DNA of 64,000 nt, from assembly GCF_022479115.1 (NCBI RefSeq), contig NZ_CP092497.1, forward strand, positions 3,844,001 to 3,908,000. Reading direction: 5' to 3'. The position numbers and the translations under genes are program-made. Positions 39,489 through 49,173 of the stretch are shown piece after piece. Positions within the stretch are counted from its first letter, which is position 1, and each line of letters begins with the position of its first letter. Below the pieces are notes generated by a model that saw only the letters and a list, made by a program, of their open reading frames with translations, made no database searches and had not been told where the DNA came from. This DNA is from Amycolatopsis sp. EV170708-02-1. Its GTDB lineage: Bacteria > Actinomycetota > Actinomycetes > Mycobacteriales > Pseudonocardiaceae.

Positions 39489-40436
39489 ATGCCGCAAGGG
39501 ACTGTCCGTTGGTTCGACGCCGAACGGGGTTTCGGCTTCCTCGCGCCCGAGGACGGCTCGCCGGACGTGTTCGTGCACGCCTCCGAGATCGTCGGGGACG
39601 GCGGCGCGAAAGTGCTCCGCGAGGGGCAGGCCGTCGTGTTCGAGGTCGGCGAGAACGACCGCGGGCCCCAGGCACTGGGCGTTCGCGTCACTGCCGATGC
39701 GGCCGCCGGCAGCGCCGTGGGCCTGCTCGGCACCATCAACTGGTACGAGCCGGGCAAGGGGTACGGCTTCGCGTCGCCGGACGGCGGCGGCGCCGACATC
39801 TTCGTGCACAGCTCCGCCATCGTGACCGGCGGCGTGGTCACCGAGGGGCAGCGGGTGGCCTTCCTGATCGTCGAAGGCGAGCGCGGCCCGCAGGCCGGGC
39901 ACGTGATCCCGCTGGGAGCAGGGGCCGGCTCACCCGCCGCGGCTAGTATCGCGGACGGTGCCGACGGCACGGTGGCCTGGTACGACGAGGACAAGGGCTT
40001 CGGCTTCATCAACCCCGACTCCGGCGCCGGGGACGTCTTCGTTCACGCCCGGGCCCTGGCCGAGGGGCTGACGTGGCTCGCGGAGGGCGACCGCGTCGCC
40101 TACGAGGTGACTAGTGGGGACAAGGGCCCGCAGGCCCGCGACGTGCACCTGGTCCGGGGCGCCGAGCCCCAGACGGCGCCGCAGCGGTCGGCACCTGCCG
40201 CGGCCGCGGGGCCGGCGGCGCGGGACGTGCCCGTACGAGGCGGCGAGGGCGTCGTCGCGCGCTACGACGACGAACGCGGCTTCGGCTTCATCACCCCGGA
40301 CGCAGGCGGCGACGATCTCTTCGCCCACGCGTCCGTGATCATGGGGTCGGAGCCGCTGCAGAAGGGTGACCGGGTCCGGTACGCGGTGCGTCAGAGCGAC
40401 CGGGGCCCGCAGGCCGACCGCATCGAACGCCTCTGA
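39489..40436 (+). CDS. protein with four tandem cold-shock domains
   Basis: 315 residues containing four CSD repeats at about 1-65, 77-140, 156-220 and 249-315. Each has RNP1-like GFGF/GYGF (GFGFLAP, GYGFASP, GFGFINP, GFGFITP) and RNP2-like DVFVHAS/DIFVHSS/DVFVHAR/DLFAHAS. Alanine/glycine-rich linkers join them (longest about 225-245). Single-CSD bacterial Csps are about 67 residues; a four-domain chain suggests an extended single-strand nucleic-acid binder or RNA chaperone. ATG at 39489. Confidence 0.88.
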   Translation: MPQGTVRWFDAERGFGFLAPEDGSPDVFVHASEIVGDGGAKVLREGQAVVFEVGENDRGPQALGVRVTADAAAGSAVGLLGTINWYEPGKGYGFASPDGGGADIFVHSSAIVTGGVVTEGQRVAFLIVEGERGPQAGHVIPLGAGAGSPAAASIADGADGTVAWYDEDKGFGFINPDSGAGDVFVHARALAEGLTWLAEGDRVAYEVTSGDKGPQARDVHLVRGAEPQTAPQRSAPAAAAGPAARDVPVRGGEGVVARYDDERGFGFITPDAGGDDLFAHASVIMGSEPLQKGDRVRYAVRQSDRGPQADRIERL

Positions 40437-40454
40437 AGAGGCGGCCCCACCGAT

Positions 40455-40628
40455 GGCTGCTCTCTGGTCCAGTCGAGCACGGACAAGATCCTCTCTAGCG
40501 CGGCACGGTCATCGATCCGGGGCCGCCCACCCGGACCGCGCGGCGCTGGTCGGGACGGGATCAGGGGTTCGATCAGCTCCCAGAGCCGGTCTTCGACCCG
40601 CCGCTGCTGCGTCGTATTCGCCCACCGG
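40455..40628 (-). pseudogene. IS5-family transposase N-terminal remnant
   Basis: The frame reads RRVEDRLWELIEPLIPSRP, then GGRPRIDDRAALERILSVL, the well-known DUF4096 N-terminus of IS5-type transposases. Only about 58 residues remain; the sequence then departs at DWTREQPS and there is no catalytic DDE domain. No terminal inverted repeats or target duplications were found. A relic between the cold-shock gene and ilvD. Confidence 0.75.
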
Positions 40629-40638
40629 GGCGTGCTAG

Positions 40639-40681
40639 GAAAGGTCCTTTCCTCGCAAATTTCGCCAGGAAAGGACCTTTC
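40639..40681 (-). terminator. hairpin downstream of ilvD
   Basis: GAAAGGTCCTTTCCT (40639-40653) pairs perfectly with 40667-40681 around a 13-nt loop. It starts 18 bp past the ilvD stop on the minus strand. Confidence 0.7.
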
Positions 40682-40698
40682 ACAGCAGCCGGAGCGAC

Positions 40699-42543
40699 CT
40701 ACTTGTTCGGGTCGCGGACGGCGCCGGTGTCGGCCGAGGTCGCCATCCGCGCGTAGGCCCGCAGCGCGGCGGTGACCTTCCGGTCCCGCGAGACCGGCTG
40801 CCACGGCCGCTCGCTCGCCTCCATCTTCGCGCGCCGCTCGGCGAGCACGTCCTCGTCGACGAGCAGTTCGAGCCGCCGCTCGTGGACGTCGAGCAGGATC
40901 CGGTCGCCGTTCTGGACCAGGCCGATCGCCCCGCCCGCGGCGGCCTCGGGCGAGATGTGCCCGACCGAGATGCCCGACGAGCCGCCGGAGAACCGGCCGT
41001 CGGTGATCAGCGCGCACTTCTTGCCCAGCCCCGAGCCCTTGAGGAACGCCGTCGGGTGCAGCATCTCCTGCATCCCCGGGCCGCCCGCCGGGCCTTCGTA
41101 GCGGATCACCAGCACCTCACCGGGCTGGATCTCCTTCTTGAGGATGGCCGAGACCGCCTCTTCCTGGCTTTCCAGCACCCGGGCCGGGCCCTCGAAATGC
41201 CACAGTTCCTCGTCGATGCCCGCCGACTTGATGACGGCGCCGTTCTCGGCGAGGTTGCCGCGCAGGATCGCGAGCCCGCCGTCCTTGGTGTACGCGTGCT
41301 CGACGTCGTGGATGCAGCCGCCGACGGCATCGGTGTCCAAAGAGGACCAACGGTTCTCGGTGGAGAACGCCTCGGTGGTGCGGACTCCGCCCGGAGCCGC
41401 GTGGAACAGCTCGATCGCGCGCTCCGACGGTTCCTTCGCCCGGATGTCCCAAGTGGACAGCCACGACTCCAGATCCGGCGAGTGCACGGAGTGGACGTCG
41501 GGGTTCAGCAGCCCGCCGCGGTGCAGTTCGCCGAGGATGGCCGGGATGCCGCCGGCCCGGTGGACGTCCTCCATGTGGTAGTCCGAGTTCGGCGCGACCT
41601 TCGACAGGCACGGCACGCGACGGCCGATGGCGTCGATGTCGTCGATGGTGAAGTCGACCTCGCCCTCCTGCGCGGCGGCGAGGATGTGCAGCACCGTGTT
41701 GGTCGAACCGCCCATCGCCATGTCGAGGGCCATCGCGTTCTCGAACGCCTTCTTCGACGCGATCGAGCGCGGGAGCACGGACTCGTCGTCCTGCTCATAC
41801 CAGCGCTTGCACAGCTCGACGACCGTGCGCCCGGCGTCCTCGAAGAGCGCCTTGCGGGCGGCGTGCGTGGCGAGGGTGGAGCCGTTGCCCGGCAGCGAGA
41901 GCCCGAGCGCCTCGGTGAGGCAGTTCATCGAGTTCGCGGTGAACATGCCCGAGCACGAACCGCAGGTCGGGCAGGCCGAGCGCTCCACAATGGACAGACC
42001 GTCCTCGTCGACCTCGCTGCTGGCCGACGCGGCGATCGCGGTGATGAGGTCGGTCGGAGCCTGCGCGACCCCGCCGACGACCACGGCCTTCCCGGCCTCC
42101 ATCGGCCCGCCGGAGACGAACACCACCGGGATGTTCAGCCGCATGGCGGCGTTCAGCATGCCCGGGGTGATCTTGTCGCAGTTGGAGATGCAGACCAGCG
42201 CGTCGGCCTGGTGGGCGTTCACCATGTACTCGACGGAATCGGCGATGATCTCGCGCGACGGCAGCGAGTAGAGCATTCCGCTGTGCCCCATGGCGATCCC
42301 GTCGTCGACGGCGATCGTGTGGAACTCGCGGGCGACCCCGCCCGCCTCCTTCACCGCACCGGCCACGATCTCGCCGAGGTCCTTGAGGTGCACGTGCCCC
42401 GGCACGAACTGGGTGTAGGAGTTCGCGATGGCGACGATCGGCTTGCCGAAGTCGCTGTCGGTCATTCCGGTGGCGCGCCAGAGCGAGCGGGCGCCCGCCG
42501 CGTTGCGGCCGTGGGTGGTGGTCCGGGAACGGAGTTGAGGCAC
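40699..42543 (-). CDS. ilvD: dihydroxy-acid dehydratase
   Basis: 614 residues of the long E. coli-type IlvD. N-terminus [26 protein letters not shown]; Fe-S cysteines in [14 protein letters not shown] and [20 protein letters not shown]-terminal [20 protein letters not shown]. Third common step of Val/Leu/Ile synthesis. The GTG at 42543 is preferred for GGAG 7 nt upstream and the family N-terminus; TTG at 42555 is the alternative. Unlike M. tuberculosis it lies close to ilvBNC, on the opposite strand. Confidence 0.95.
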   Translation of the reverse strand: MPQLRSRTTTHGRNAAGARSLWRATGMTDSDFGKPIVAIANSYTQFVPGHVHLKDLGEIVAGAVKEAGGVAREFHTIAVDDGIAMGHSGMLYSLPSREIIADSVEYMVNAHQADALVCISNCDKITPGMLNAAMRLNIPVVFVSGGPMEAGKAVVVGGVAQAPTDLITAIAASASSEVDEDGLSIVERSACPTCGSCSGMFTANSMNCLTEALGLSLPGNGSTLATHAARKALFEDAGRTVVELCKRWYEQDDESVLPRSIASKKAFENAMALDMAMGGSTNTVLHILAAAQEGEVDFTIDDIDAIGRRVPCLSKVAPNSDYHMEDVHRAGGIPAILGELHRGGLLNPDVHSVHSPDLESWLSTWDIRAKEPSERAIELFHAAPGGVRTTEAFSTENRWSSLDTDAVGGCIHDVEHAYTKDGGLAILRGNLAENGAVIKSAGIDEELWHFEGPARVLESQEEAVSAILKKEIQPGEVLVIRYEGPAGGPGMQEMLHPTAFLKGSGLGKKCALITDGRFSGGSSGISVGHISPEAAAGGAIGLVQNGDRILLDVHERRLELLVDEDVLAERRAKMEASERPWQPVSRDRKVTAALRAYARMATSADTGAVRDPNK

Positions 42544-42606
42544 GGCTGACTCCAAGGTTCGGGATGGGGACCAGGGCGAACGAGCGCCAAACTGGTCCTA
42601 CCAATC

Positions 42607-43065
42607 CTACTCCCCGGAATCGTCGCGCTTCTCCGGAGCCTCGGCCACGTCGTCGGTCAGCCCGGAGGGATCGGCCATCCGGCCCGCGCTGACCAGCGAG
42701 ATCACCGGAAGATGGCGGGTGCGCACGGCGGGCAGGGCGACCTTGGTCTCGTCCTTCAGTACCGCCTGCACCTTCGCCTTCTCGGTGATGGCGAGGCCCT
42801 TGAGGGAGGTCCACGGCAGGTCCTTGTGCCCGAACATCGTCCGCACCTCCAGTCCCTTGGCCGTCGCCGTCGTGCGGGTCCGGATCACGAACACCGCCAG
42901 CGCGATCGGGAAGAGGTAGAGCCACTGGAGATACGGCACGTCGCCGAACGCGACAGGCGTCACACAAACGACGAGGAAAGCGATCGCCAGCAATGCCGTG
43001 TTCGGAATCTTGAAGACGGCCTTGCGGTCCTCGTTCGCCTGTTCCGACTGCTTTTCTTCTGCCAC
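42607..43065 (-). CDS. PH domain membrane protein (Rv3004/CFP6-like)
   Basis: 152 residues. Two hydrophobic helices (ALLAIAFLVVCVTPVAF; WLYLFPIALAVFVIR) are followed by a bacterial PH domain (TTATAKGLEVRTMFGHKDLPWTSLKGLAI) and an acidic tail. It corresponds by position to the mycobacterial CFP6 gene next to ilvB. Function unknown. Divergent from the ilv leader. Confidence 0.82.
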   Translation of the reverse strand: MAEEKQSEQANEDRKAVFKIPNTALLAIAFLVVCVTPVAFGDVPYLQWLYLFPIALAVFVIRTRTTATAKGLEVRTMFGHKDLPWTSLKGLAITEKAKVQAVLKDETKVALPAVRTRHLPVISLVSAGRMADPSGLTDDVAEAPEKRDDSGE

Positions 43066-43159
43066 GTCAAAGATGGTGCACCGCCGCCTTCGCGGCCCCG
43101 AACGCGGGTCGCGTCACGCACCGAAGGTGTCCAGCATGCGGAATCGCCGTCCCGCAGAG

Positions 43160-43196
43160 TTGACACTCTTGACGGCGACCGGCTAGCTTCACTCTC
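43160..43196 (+). promoter_or_regulatory. ilvBNC promoter
   Basis: -35 TTGACA at 43160-43165, 18-bp spacer, -10 TAGCTT at 43184-43189. The leader peptide GTG (43197) is 7 nt after the -10, so transcription would begin at its first base. Confidence 0.7.
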
Positions 43197-43244
43197 GTGA
43201 CAACGCAGACCGGCCTCGTACTTCCCAAGCGCGTCGACGCTTAG
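43197..43244 (+). CDS. ilvBNC leader peptide (15 aa)
   Basis: GTG start, peptide MTTQTGLVLPKRVDA, TAG stop. It carries Leu-Val-Leu and a later Val, the end products of the pathway. There is no SD; it would be translated as a leaderless mRNA from the promoter at 43160-43189. Ribosome stalling on the Leu/Val codons would alter folding of the downstream hairpins. Such ilv leader peptides are known in actinobacteria. Confidence 0.75.
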   Translation: MTTQTGLVLPKRVDA

Positions 43245-43308
43245 GGAAGTCTCCGCTGCGTCGACGCGCGACCCTCGTGCGACCACTCCGGTCGGCGGGG
43301 GTTTTTTG
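43220..43308 (+). promoter_or_regulatory. ilvBNC transcription attenuator
   Basis: Three competing structures. (a) ACTTCCCAAGCG (43220-43231) pairs with CGCTTAGGGAAGT (43238-43250) over the end of the leader peptide. (b) GCGTCGACGC at 43231-43240 can instead pair with the identical self-complementary copy at 43258-43267. (c) A terminator stem around CGACCACTCCGGTCG (43280-43294) with flanking CCC/GGG, followed by TTTTTT at 43302-43307. The order leader, pause hairpin, antiterminator and terminator is that of ribosome-mediated attenuation. Confidence 0.8.
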
Positions 43309-43386
43309 TTGCCTGGATAGAGTTTCACTGCCCGACCAGCCAATGAATACCCGAACGAGTGACTAGACAAGACGAGGCAAACAGCG

Positions 43387-45255
43387 ATGACTAGTGCCAC
43401 CTCGCGAGCAGAAGCGAACACCTCTGGAGCTCGTCCCAAGCCGGCGCCGCCGGCCGGGACCCCGGTGCGGGTCACGGGCGCGCAGTCGCTCGTCCGCTCG
43501 CTCGAAGCGGTGGGCGCGGAGGTCGTGTTCGGTATTCCCGGCGGCACCATTCTCCCGGCGTACGACCCGTTGCTCGACTCGACGAAGGTCCGCCACGTCC
43601 TGGTCCGTCACGAACAGGGCGCCGGCCACGCCGCCACCGGGTACGCGCAGGCGACCGGCAAGGTCGGCGTGTGCATGGCCACCTCCGGTCCCGGCGCGAC
43701 CAACCTGGTCACCCCGCTGGCCGACGCGAACATGGACTCGGTGCCGGTCGTCGCCATCACCGGCCAGCAGTCCCGCGCGCTGATCGGCACGGACGCCTTC
43801 CAGGAAGCCGACATCTGCGGCATCACGATGCCGATCACCAAGCACAACTTCCTGGTCACCGACCCGGCGGACATCCCGCGCACCATCGCGGAGGCCTTCC
43901 ACCTAGCCTCGACCGGCCGCCCCGGCCCGGTCCTGGTGGACATCCCCAAGGACGTCCTGCAGGAGATGACCTCCTTCTCCTGGCCGACGGAAATGCGGCT
44001 GCCGGGTTACCGGCCCACGCTGCGCCCGCACGGCAAGCAGGTCCGCGAGGCCGCGCGGCTGATCAGCAAGTCGCGGCGCCCGGTCCTCTACGTCGGCGGC
44101 GGCGTGGTCAAGGCCGACGCCTCGCGCCAGCTGATGGAACTGGCCGAACTGACCGGGATCCCCGTCGTCACGACGCTGATGGCGCGCGGCGCGTTCCCCG
44201 ACTCGCACCCGCAGCACCTCGGCATGCCGGGGATGCACGGTTCGGTCGCCGCGGTCGCCGCGATGCAGCGGGCGGATCTGCTGATCGCCCTCGGCGCCCG
44301 CTTCGACGACCGCGTCACCGGGCAGCTGTCCTCGTTCGCGCCGGACGCCGCCGTCGTCCACGCCGACATCGATCCGGCCGAGATCTCCAAGAACCGCAAG
44401 GCGGACGTGCCGATCGTCGGCGACTGCGCGGAGATCATCACCGAGCTGATCGAGGCCGTCCGCGCCGAGACCGACAAGTCCGCGAAACCGGATCTGAAGG
44501 ACTGGTGGACGCAGGCGAGCGCCTGGCGTGACGACTACCCGGCCGGTTACGAATGGCCCGAGGACGGGACGCTTTCACCGCAGTACGTCATCGAGCGCAT
44601 CGGTTCGCTCGTCGGCCCGGACGCCGTCTACACCGCGGGCGTCGGCCAGCACCAGATGTGGGCCGCGCAGTTCGTGAAGTACGAGAACCCGCGCACCTGG
44701 ATCAACTCCGGCGGCCTCGGCACGATGGGCTTCGCCGTCCCCGCCGCGATGGGCGCCAAGTTCGGCGTGCCGGACAAGCAGGTCTGGGCCATCGACGGCG
44801 ACGGCTGTTTCCAGATGACGAACCAGGAACTGGCCACCTGCGCCATCGAAGGCGCGCCGATCAAGGTCGCCGTCATCAACAACGGCAACCTCGGCATGGT
44901 CCGCCAGTGGCAGAACCTCTTCTACTCCGAGCGGTACTCCAACACCGATCTCGGTACCCACAAGCACCGCATCCCCGACTTCACCCTCCTCGCGGAGGCG
45001 CTCGGCTGCGCCGGGCTCCGCTGCGAGACCAAGGAGGACGTCGACGCCACCATCCGGCGCGCCATGGAGATCAACGACCGCCCCGTCGTGATCGATTTCG
45101 TGGTGGGGAAGGATGCCCAGGTGTGGCCCATGGTGGCCGCGGGCACCGGTAACGACGAAATCATGGCCGTGCGCGGAATCCGCCCGCTCTTCGACGACGA
45201 CGAGGTCGCCGCCGAGGCGGAGCTGAACGCCGCCACAGAAGGAGACGCCCGATGA
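43387..45255 (+). CDS. ilvB: acetolactate synthase large subunit
   Basis: 622 residues. PYR domain [19 protein letters not shown] with catalytic Glu in [22 protein letters not shown] domain [20 protein letters not shown] with ThDP/Mg motif GDG...NN ([15 protein letters not shown]). Makes acetolactate/acetohydroxybutyrate, the committed BCAA step. A 30-residue extension precedes the core. First structural gene after the attenuator. Confidence 0.97.
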   Translation: MTSATSRAEANTSGARPKPAPPAGTPVRVTGAQSLVRSLEAVGAEVVFGIPGGTILPAYDPLLDSTKVRHVLVRHEQGAGHAATGYAQATGKVGVCMATSGPGATNLVTPLADANMDSVPVVAITGQQSRALIGTDAFQEADICGITMPITKHNFLVTDPADIPRTIAEAFHLASTGRPGPVLVDIPKDVLQEMTSFSWPTEMRLPGYRPTLRPHGKQVREAARLISKSRRPVLYVGGGVVKADASRQLMELAELTGIPVVTTLMARGAFPDSHPQHLGMPGMHGSVAAVAAMQRADLLIALGARFDDRVTGQLSSFAPDAAVVHADIDPAEISKNRKADVPIVGDCAEIITELIEAVRAETDKSAKPDLKDWWTQASAWRDDYPAGYEWPEDGTLSPQYVIERIGSLVGPDAVYTAGVGQHQMWAAQFVKYENPRTWINSGGLGTMGFAVPAAMGAKFGVPDKQVWAIDGDGCFQMTNQELATCAIEGAPIKVAVINNGNLGMVRQWQNLFYSERYSNTDLGTHKHRIPDFTLLAEALGCAGLRCETKEDVDATIRRAMEINDRPVVIDFVVGKDAQVWPMVAAGTGNDEIMAVRGIRPLFDDDEVAAEAELNAATEGDAR

Positions 45256-45758
45256 GCGTGCACACCCTGAGCGTTCTGGTCGAGAACAAGCCCGGTGTCC
45301 TCGCTCGGGTTTCCGGACTGTTCTCCCGGCGGGGTTTCAACATCGAATCCCTCGCCGTCGGGCCCACGGAGAATCCCGAGGTGTCCCGGATGACGATCGT
45401 GGTCGCCGTTGAGGAGCTACCGCTCGAACAGGTGACCAAACAGCTCAACAAGCTGGTCAACGTCATCAAGATCGTGGAATTGGAAAAGTCCACAGCCGTG
45501 CAGCGTGAACTGCTGCTCGTGAAGGTCCGGGCCGACAACACCGTGCGCAGCCAGGTCCTCGAAACAGTGCAGCTGTTCCGCGCAAAGGTGGTGGACGTGT
45601 CGCCCGAGGCGCTCACCATCGAAGCCACCGGGACCTCGGACAAGATCGGTGCCCTGCTGCGGATGCTGGAGCCCTATGGCATCCGCGAACTGGTCCAGTC
45701 CGGAATGGTCGCGGTCGGCCGGGGCGCCCGGTCCATCACCGCCACCTCCGCTCGATAA
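45252..45758 (+). CDS. ilvN: acetolactate synthase small (regulatory) subunit
   Basis: 168 residues. N-terminal ACT domain ([35 protein letters not shown]) binds valine for feedback inhibition; C-terminal domain [34 protein letters not shown] overlap with ilvB ensures matched synthesis. Confidence 0.97.
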   Translation: MSVHTLSVLVENKPGVLARVSGLFSRRGFNIESLAVGPTENPEVSRMTIVVAVEELPLEQVTKQLNKLVNVIKIVELEKSTAVQRELLLVKVRADNTVRSQVLETVQLFRAKVVDVSPEALTIEATGTSDKIGALLRMLEPYGIRELVQSGMVAVGRGARSITATSAR

Positions 45759-46805
<1,047 letters not shown>

Positions 46806-46813
46806 TCGTCACC

Positions 46814-46851
46814 ACGAAGGGGCCCTTCCGCGCGAAGGGCCCCTTCGTTTT
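46814..46851 (+). terminator. intrinsic terminator of ilvBNC
   Basis: ACGAAGGGGCCCTTC (46814-46828) pairs perfectly with 46834-46848 around a 5-nt loop, ending in TTTT. Confidence 0.92.
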
Positions 46852-46880
46852 GCGTACCGGAAAGCGATAGCGTGGGCACC

Positions 46881-47144
46881 ATGAGTGAGCAGCCGGTGGA
46901 CGACAAGGCTCATATCAGGCCGGACCTGGACTTGAGCGACGCGGTGTGGATCCGTGCGGAACCGGAGGGCGCGAATCTCGCGGACCGTGCCGAGTACGCG
47001 CTGGTGCCGCACACCGACGGCGTCACCTACACCGCGATGCGCCAGGCCTCGGATCCGGACGGCCACATCCTCGTGTTCACCCCGGCGGAATGGGACGCCT
47101 TCGTGAAAGGCGTCCGGGACGGCGAATTCGACCTGCCCGCCTAG
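46881..47144 (+). CDS. DUF397 domain protein
   Basis: 87 residues matching DUF397: LSDAVWIRAEPEG at the N-terminal part and DPDGHILVFTPAEWDAFVKGVRDGEFD at the C-terminus. DUF397 genes usually sit beside XRE/HTH regulators in actinomycetes; none is adjacent here, so it is an orphan. ATG 7 nt after TAGCGT (46868-46873): leaderless. Stop overlaps the convergent gene by 4 bp. Confidence 0.85.
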   Translation: MSEQPVDDKAHIRPDLDLSDAVWIRAEPEGANLADRAEYALVPHTDGVTYTAMRQASDPDGHILVFTPAEWDAFVKGVRDGEFDLPA

Positions 47145-48022
47145 AGCCGGGAAATCAGCTCGTCGAGCCGTCCGGTGGCGGCCGCGATGGCGAGATGGTC
47201 GGCGTAGTCGCGCGATTCGACGATCAGCCCGTCGCGAACGCGCAGCACGAAGATGTTGGAAACGCGGAATTCCGCGCTGCCGCCCGCCGTCCCCTGGTAG
47301 TCGAACTCGCCGATCACGACCTCGGGGTCGAGGGTTTCGTGGATCACCAGATCCCGGACCTGGAAGCGGACCGCGCCGCGCTCGCCGAACTTGAAATGCT
47401 CACGCAGGTCTTCCCTGGTCTTCATGATCTCCGCCCCGGGCAGAAACGGGTGCGTGACATGGGTTTCCTCGGCGTAGAGCTCCGGTAGCCCGGCCCAATC
47501 ACCGTCCGCGACACCGTGGACGAGTCGTTCGAAAACGCCGCGCGGGCTCTTCGGGTCCGCCGTCGACGTGGGCCGCGGCGGCACCGGCGTGAGCTCGCGC
47601 TCCGCGGTTTCGTAGCTCTTCTTCAGCTTCTCCAGGCCGTCCTGTGCCGCGATGAGGGGCAGGTAGTCGTGGTAGTCGCGAGAGTGGACGATCAGCCCGT
47701 CCCGCACACGGAGAAGCTGGATGTTGGCGATGTCGAAGTACTTCCCGGTGTCCAGCGCCTCGCCGGCGTTGCGGTACTCGGCGATGATCACCTCCGGGTC
47801 GGTTGTCCCGTGAATCAGGACATCCGCCCTGTCCATGCGCACGTTCAGGCCGCCGCCGAAGTTCTTCCGCAAGGTCTCGCGGCCCTCGTACCGGGTCGGC
47901 ACCGGTGGTCGCTGCGGGTTTTCGACGACGGCGTCTTCCGCGTAGAGCTCGAAAATCTCGTCCCAGCGCCGAGCGGTGACGCGTTCGGAAAGCTCGTCGA
48001 AGACGTCGCGGGGTGTGGTCAT
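47141..48022 (-). CDS. protein with two tandem SnoaL/NTF2-like domains
   Basis: 293 residues made of two homologous halves (about 1-145 and 160-293), each beginning FERL/FDEL...ELYAE and ending with LRVRDGLIVHSRDYHDYL or LRVRDGLIVESRDYADHL. Single SnoaL-like proteins are about 130 residues; the halves have diverged. May be an isomerase/hydrolase-like or ligand-binding protein; no catalytic assignment. ATG at 48022 with GGGAGA 6 nt upstream. A 15-bp inverted repeat lies before it. Confidence 0.82.
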   Translation of the reverse strand: MTTPRDVFDELSERVTARRWDEIFELYAEDAVVENPQRPPVPTRYEGRETLRKNFGGGLNVRMDRADVLIHGTTDPEVIIAEYRNAGEALDTGKYFDIANIQLLRVRDGLIVHSRDYHDYLPLIAAQDGLEKLKKSYETAERELTPVPPRPTSTADPKSPRGVFERLVHGVADGDWAGLPELYAEETHVTHPFLPGAEIMKTREDLREHFKFGERGAVRFQVRDLVIHETLDPEVVIGEFDYQGTAGGSAEFRVSNIFVLRVRDGLIVESRDYADHLAIAAATGRLDELISRL

Positions 48023-48047
48023 GAAGGTCTCCCAGTCAGACGTAAAC

Positions 48048-48089
48048 GGAGTCTGTAGTCCGCCTTTGACGATACGGACTACAGACTCC
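48048..48089. promoter_or_regulatory. 15-bp inverted repeat upstream of the double-SnoaL gene
   Basis: GGAGTCTGTAGTCCG (48048-48062) and CGGACTACAGACTCC (48075-48089), perfect, 12-nt spacer. It lies between the MDR gene stop (48104) and the SnoaL-gene start (48022) on the minus strand. It could be an operator for the SnoaL gene or a terminator for the MDR gene; no T-run is present. Confidence 0.5.
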
Positions 48090-48103
48090 ACTTGTCCACC
48101 GGG

Positions 48104-49045
48104 TCACTCCACGACGGAGAGCACGACCTTCCCCGTGGTCTTCCCCGCCGTCACGAGTTCTTGGGCTTTCGCGGCCTCTTCCAGCGGGAACACCGTGTCG
48201 ATGGTCGGCTTGAGCCGCCCGCTGTCGACGAGTCCGGCCAGCGCGAGCAGCCCAGTACGGTCCGGCTCGGCGAGGGTGAACCCGGCGGTGACCCCGGCGG
48301 CCTCGGCCAGCTCCGGCAACCGCTCGTCGTTCGTGCGGGTGAGCTGGACGAGCCTGCCGCCGCGGCGCAGCGTCTTGAGCGATCGGGGCCCGTACTCCAG
48401 GCCGATCGTGTCGAGGACGACGTCGACGTCGCGGACCTCCTCGGCGAAGTCCGTCGTGCGGTAGTCGACGAGTTCGTCCGCGCCGAGACCGCGGAGGAAC
48501 TCGTGTTTGGCCGCGCTGGCCGTCCCGATCACGTACGCGCCGCGGGCCTTGGCGATCTGCACCGCGAGATGCCCGACCCCGCCCGCCGCCGCGTGGATCA
48601 AGACCCGTTGCCCCGGCTGGATATCCGCCGTGTCGACGAGGCTCTGCCAGACGGTCAGTCCCGCGAGCGGGACCGCGGCCGCGTGCACATGGTCCAAAGT
48701 GGACGGCTTGCGCGCGAAGTGACGGCTCGGCGCGGCGACGTACTCGGCGTACGCGCCCGCCTGGAACGGGAACGACGGCATGCCGAAGACCTCGTCGCCG
48801 GGGGAGAACAGGGACGCGCCCGCGCCGACCTCCTCGACCACGCCGGACACGTCCCAGCCGAGGATGAACGGCGGATCGCCCATCGGGCCGATGCCGCCGG
48901 TCTCGCGGGTCTTCCAGTCGACCGGGTTGACGCCGGCGGCGTGCACCCGGACCAGGATCTGCGTCGGGCCCGGGACGGGTTTTTCGACGTCGACGAGTTG
49001 GAGGACTTCGGGGCCGCCCAGGCGGTTTTGGCTGATCGCTCGCAT
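48104..49045 (-). CDS. NADP-dependent MDR oxidoreductase
   Basis: 313 residues: MRAISQNRLGGPEVLQLVDVEKPVPGPTQ reduced-type N-terminus, AAGVNPVDWKTRETGG, cofactor motif VLIHAAAGGVGHLAVQIAKARG. Zinc-free quinone reductase-like; a paralogue of the gene at 14781-15671. Possibly cotranscribed with the SnoaL gene. Confidence 0.88.
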   Translation of the reverse strand: MRAISQNRLGGPEVLQLVDVEKPVPGPTQILVRVHAAGVNPVDWKTRETGGIGPMGDPPFILGWDVSGVVEEVGAGASLFSPGDEVFGMPSFPFQAGAYAEYVAAPSRHFARKPSTLDHVHAAAVPLAGLTVWQSLVDTADIQPGQRVLIHAAAGGVGHLAVQIAKARGAYVIGTASAAKHEFLRGLGADELVDYRTTDFAEEVRDVDVVLDTIGLEYGPRSLKTLRRGGRLVQLTRTNDERLPELAEAAGVTAGFTLAEPDRTGLLALAGLVDSGRLKPTIDTVFPLEEAAKAQELVTAGKTTGKVVLSVVE

Positions 49046-49127
49046 GGGTCCATTGTTCGGCGAGCGTCGTACCTTCGGCGAGAGTGCGGCGGGCCAGCGG
49101 TCGTCAGGATCGGGACACGCTTCTGGC

Positions 49128-49173
49128 CTCGTGAGTGGTAAGGACGGTTCTAACCGTCCTTACCACTCACGAG
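49128..49173. repeat. perfect palindrome, GTGAGTGGTAAGG family
   Basis: A 22-bp perfect stem (49128-49149 with 49152-49173, 2-nt loop), core GTGAGTGGTAAGGACGGTT. Second copy of the element at 22498-22545; the C/G pair there is T/A here on both arms. The restored stop codon of the ankyrin gene falls inside it. Confidence 0.85.
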
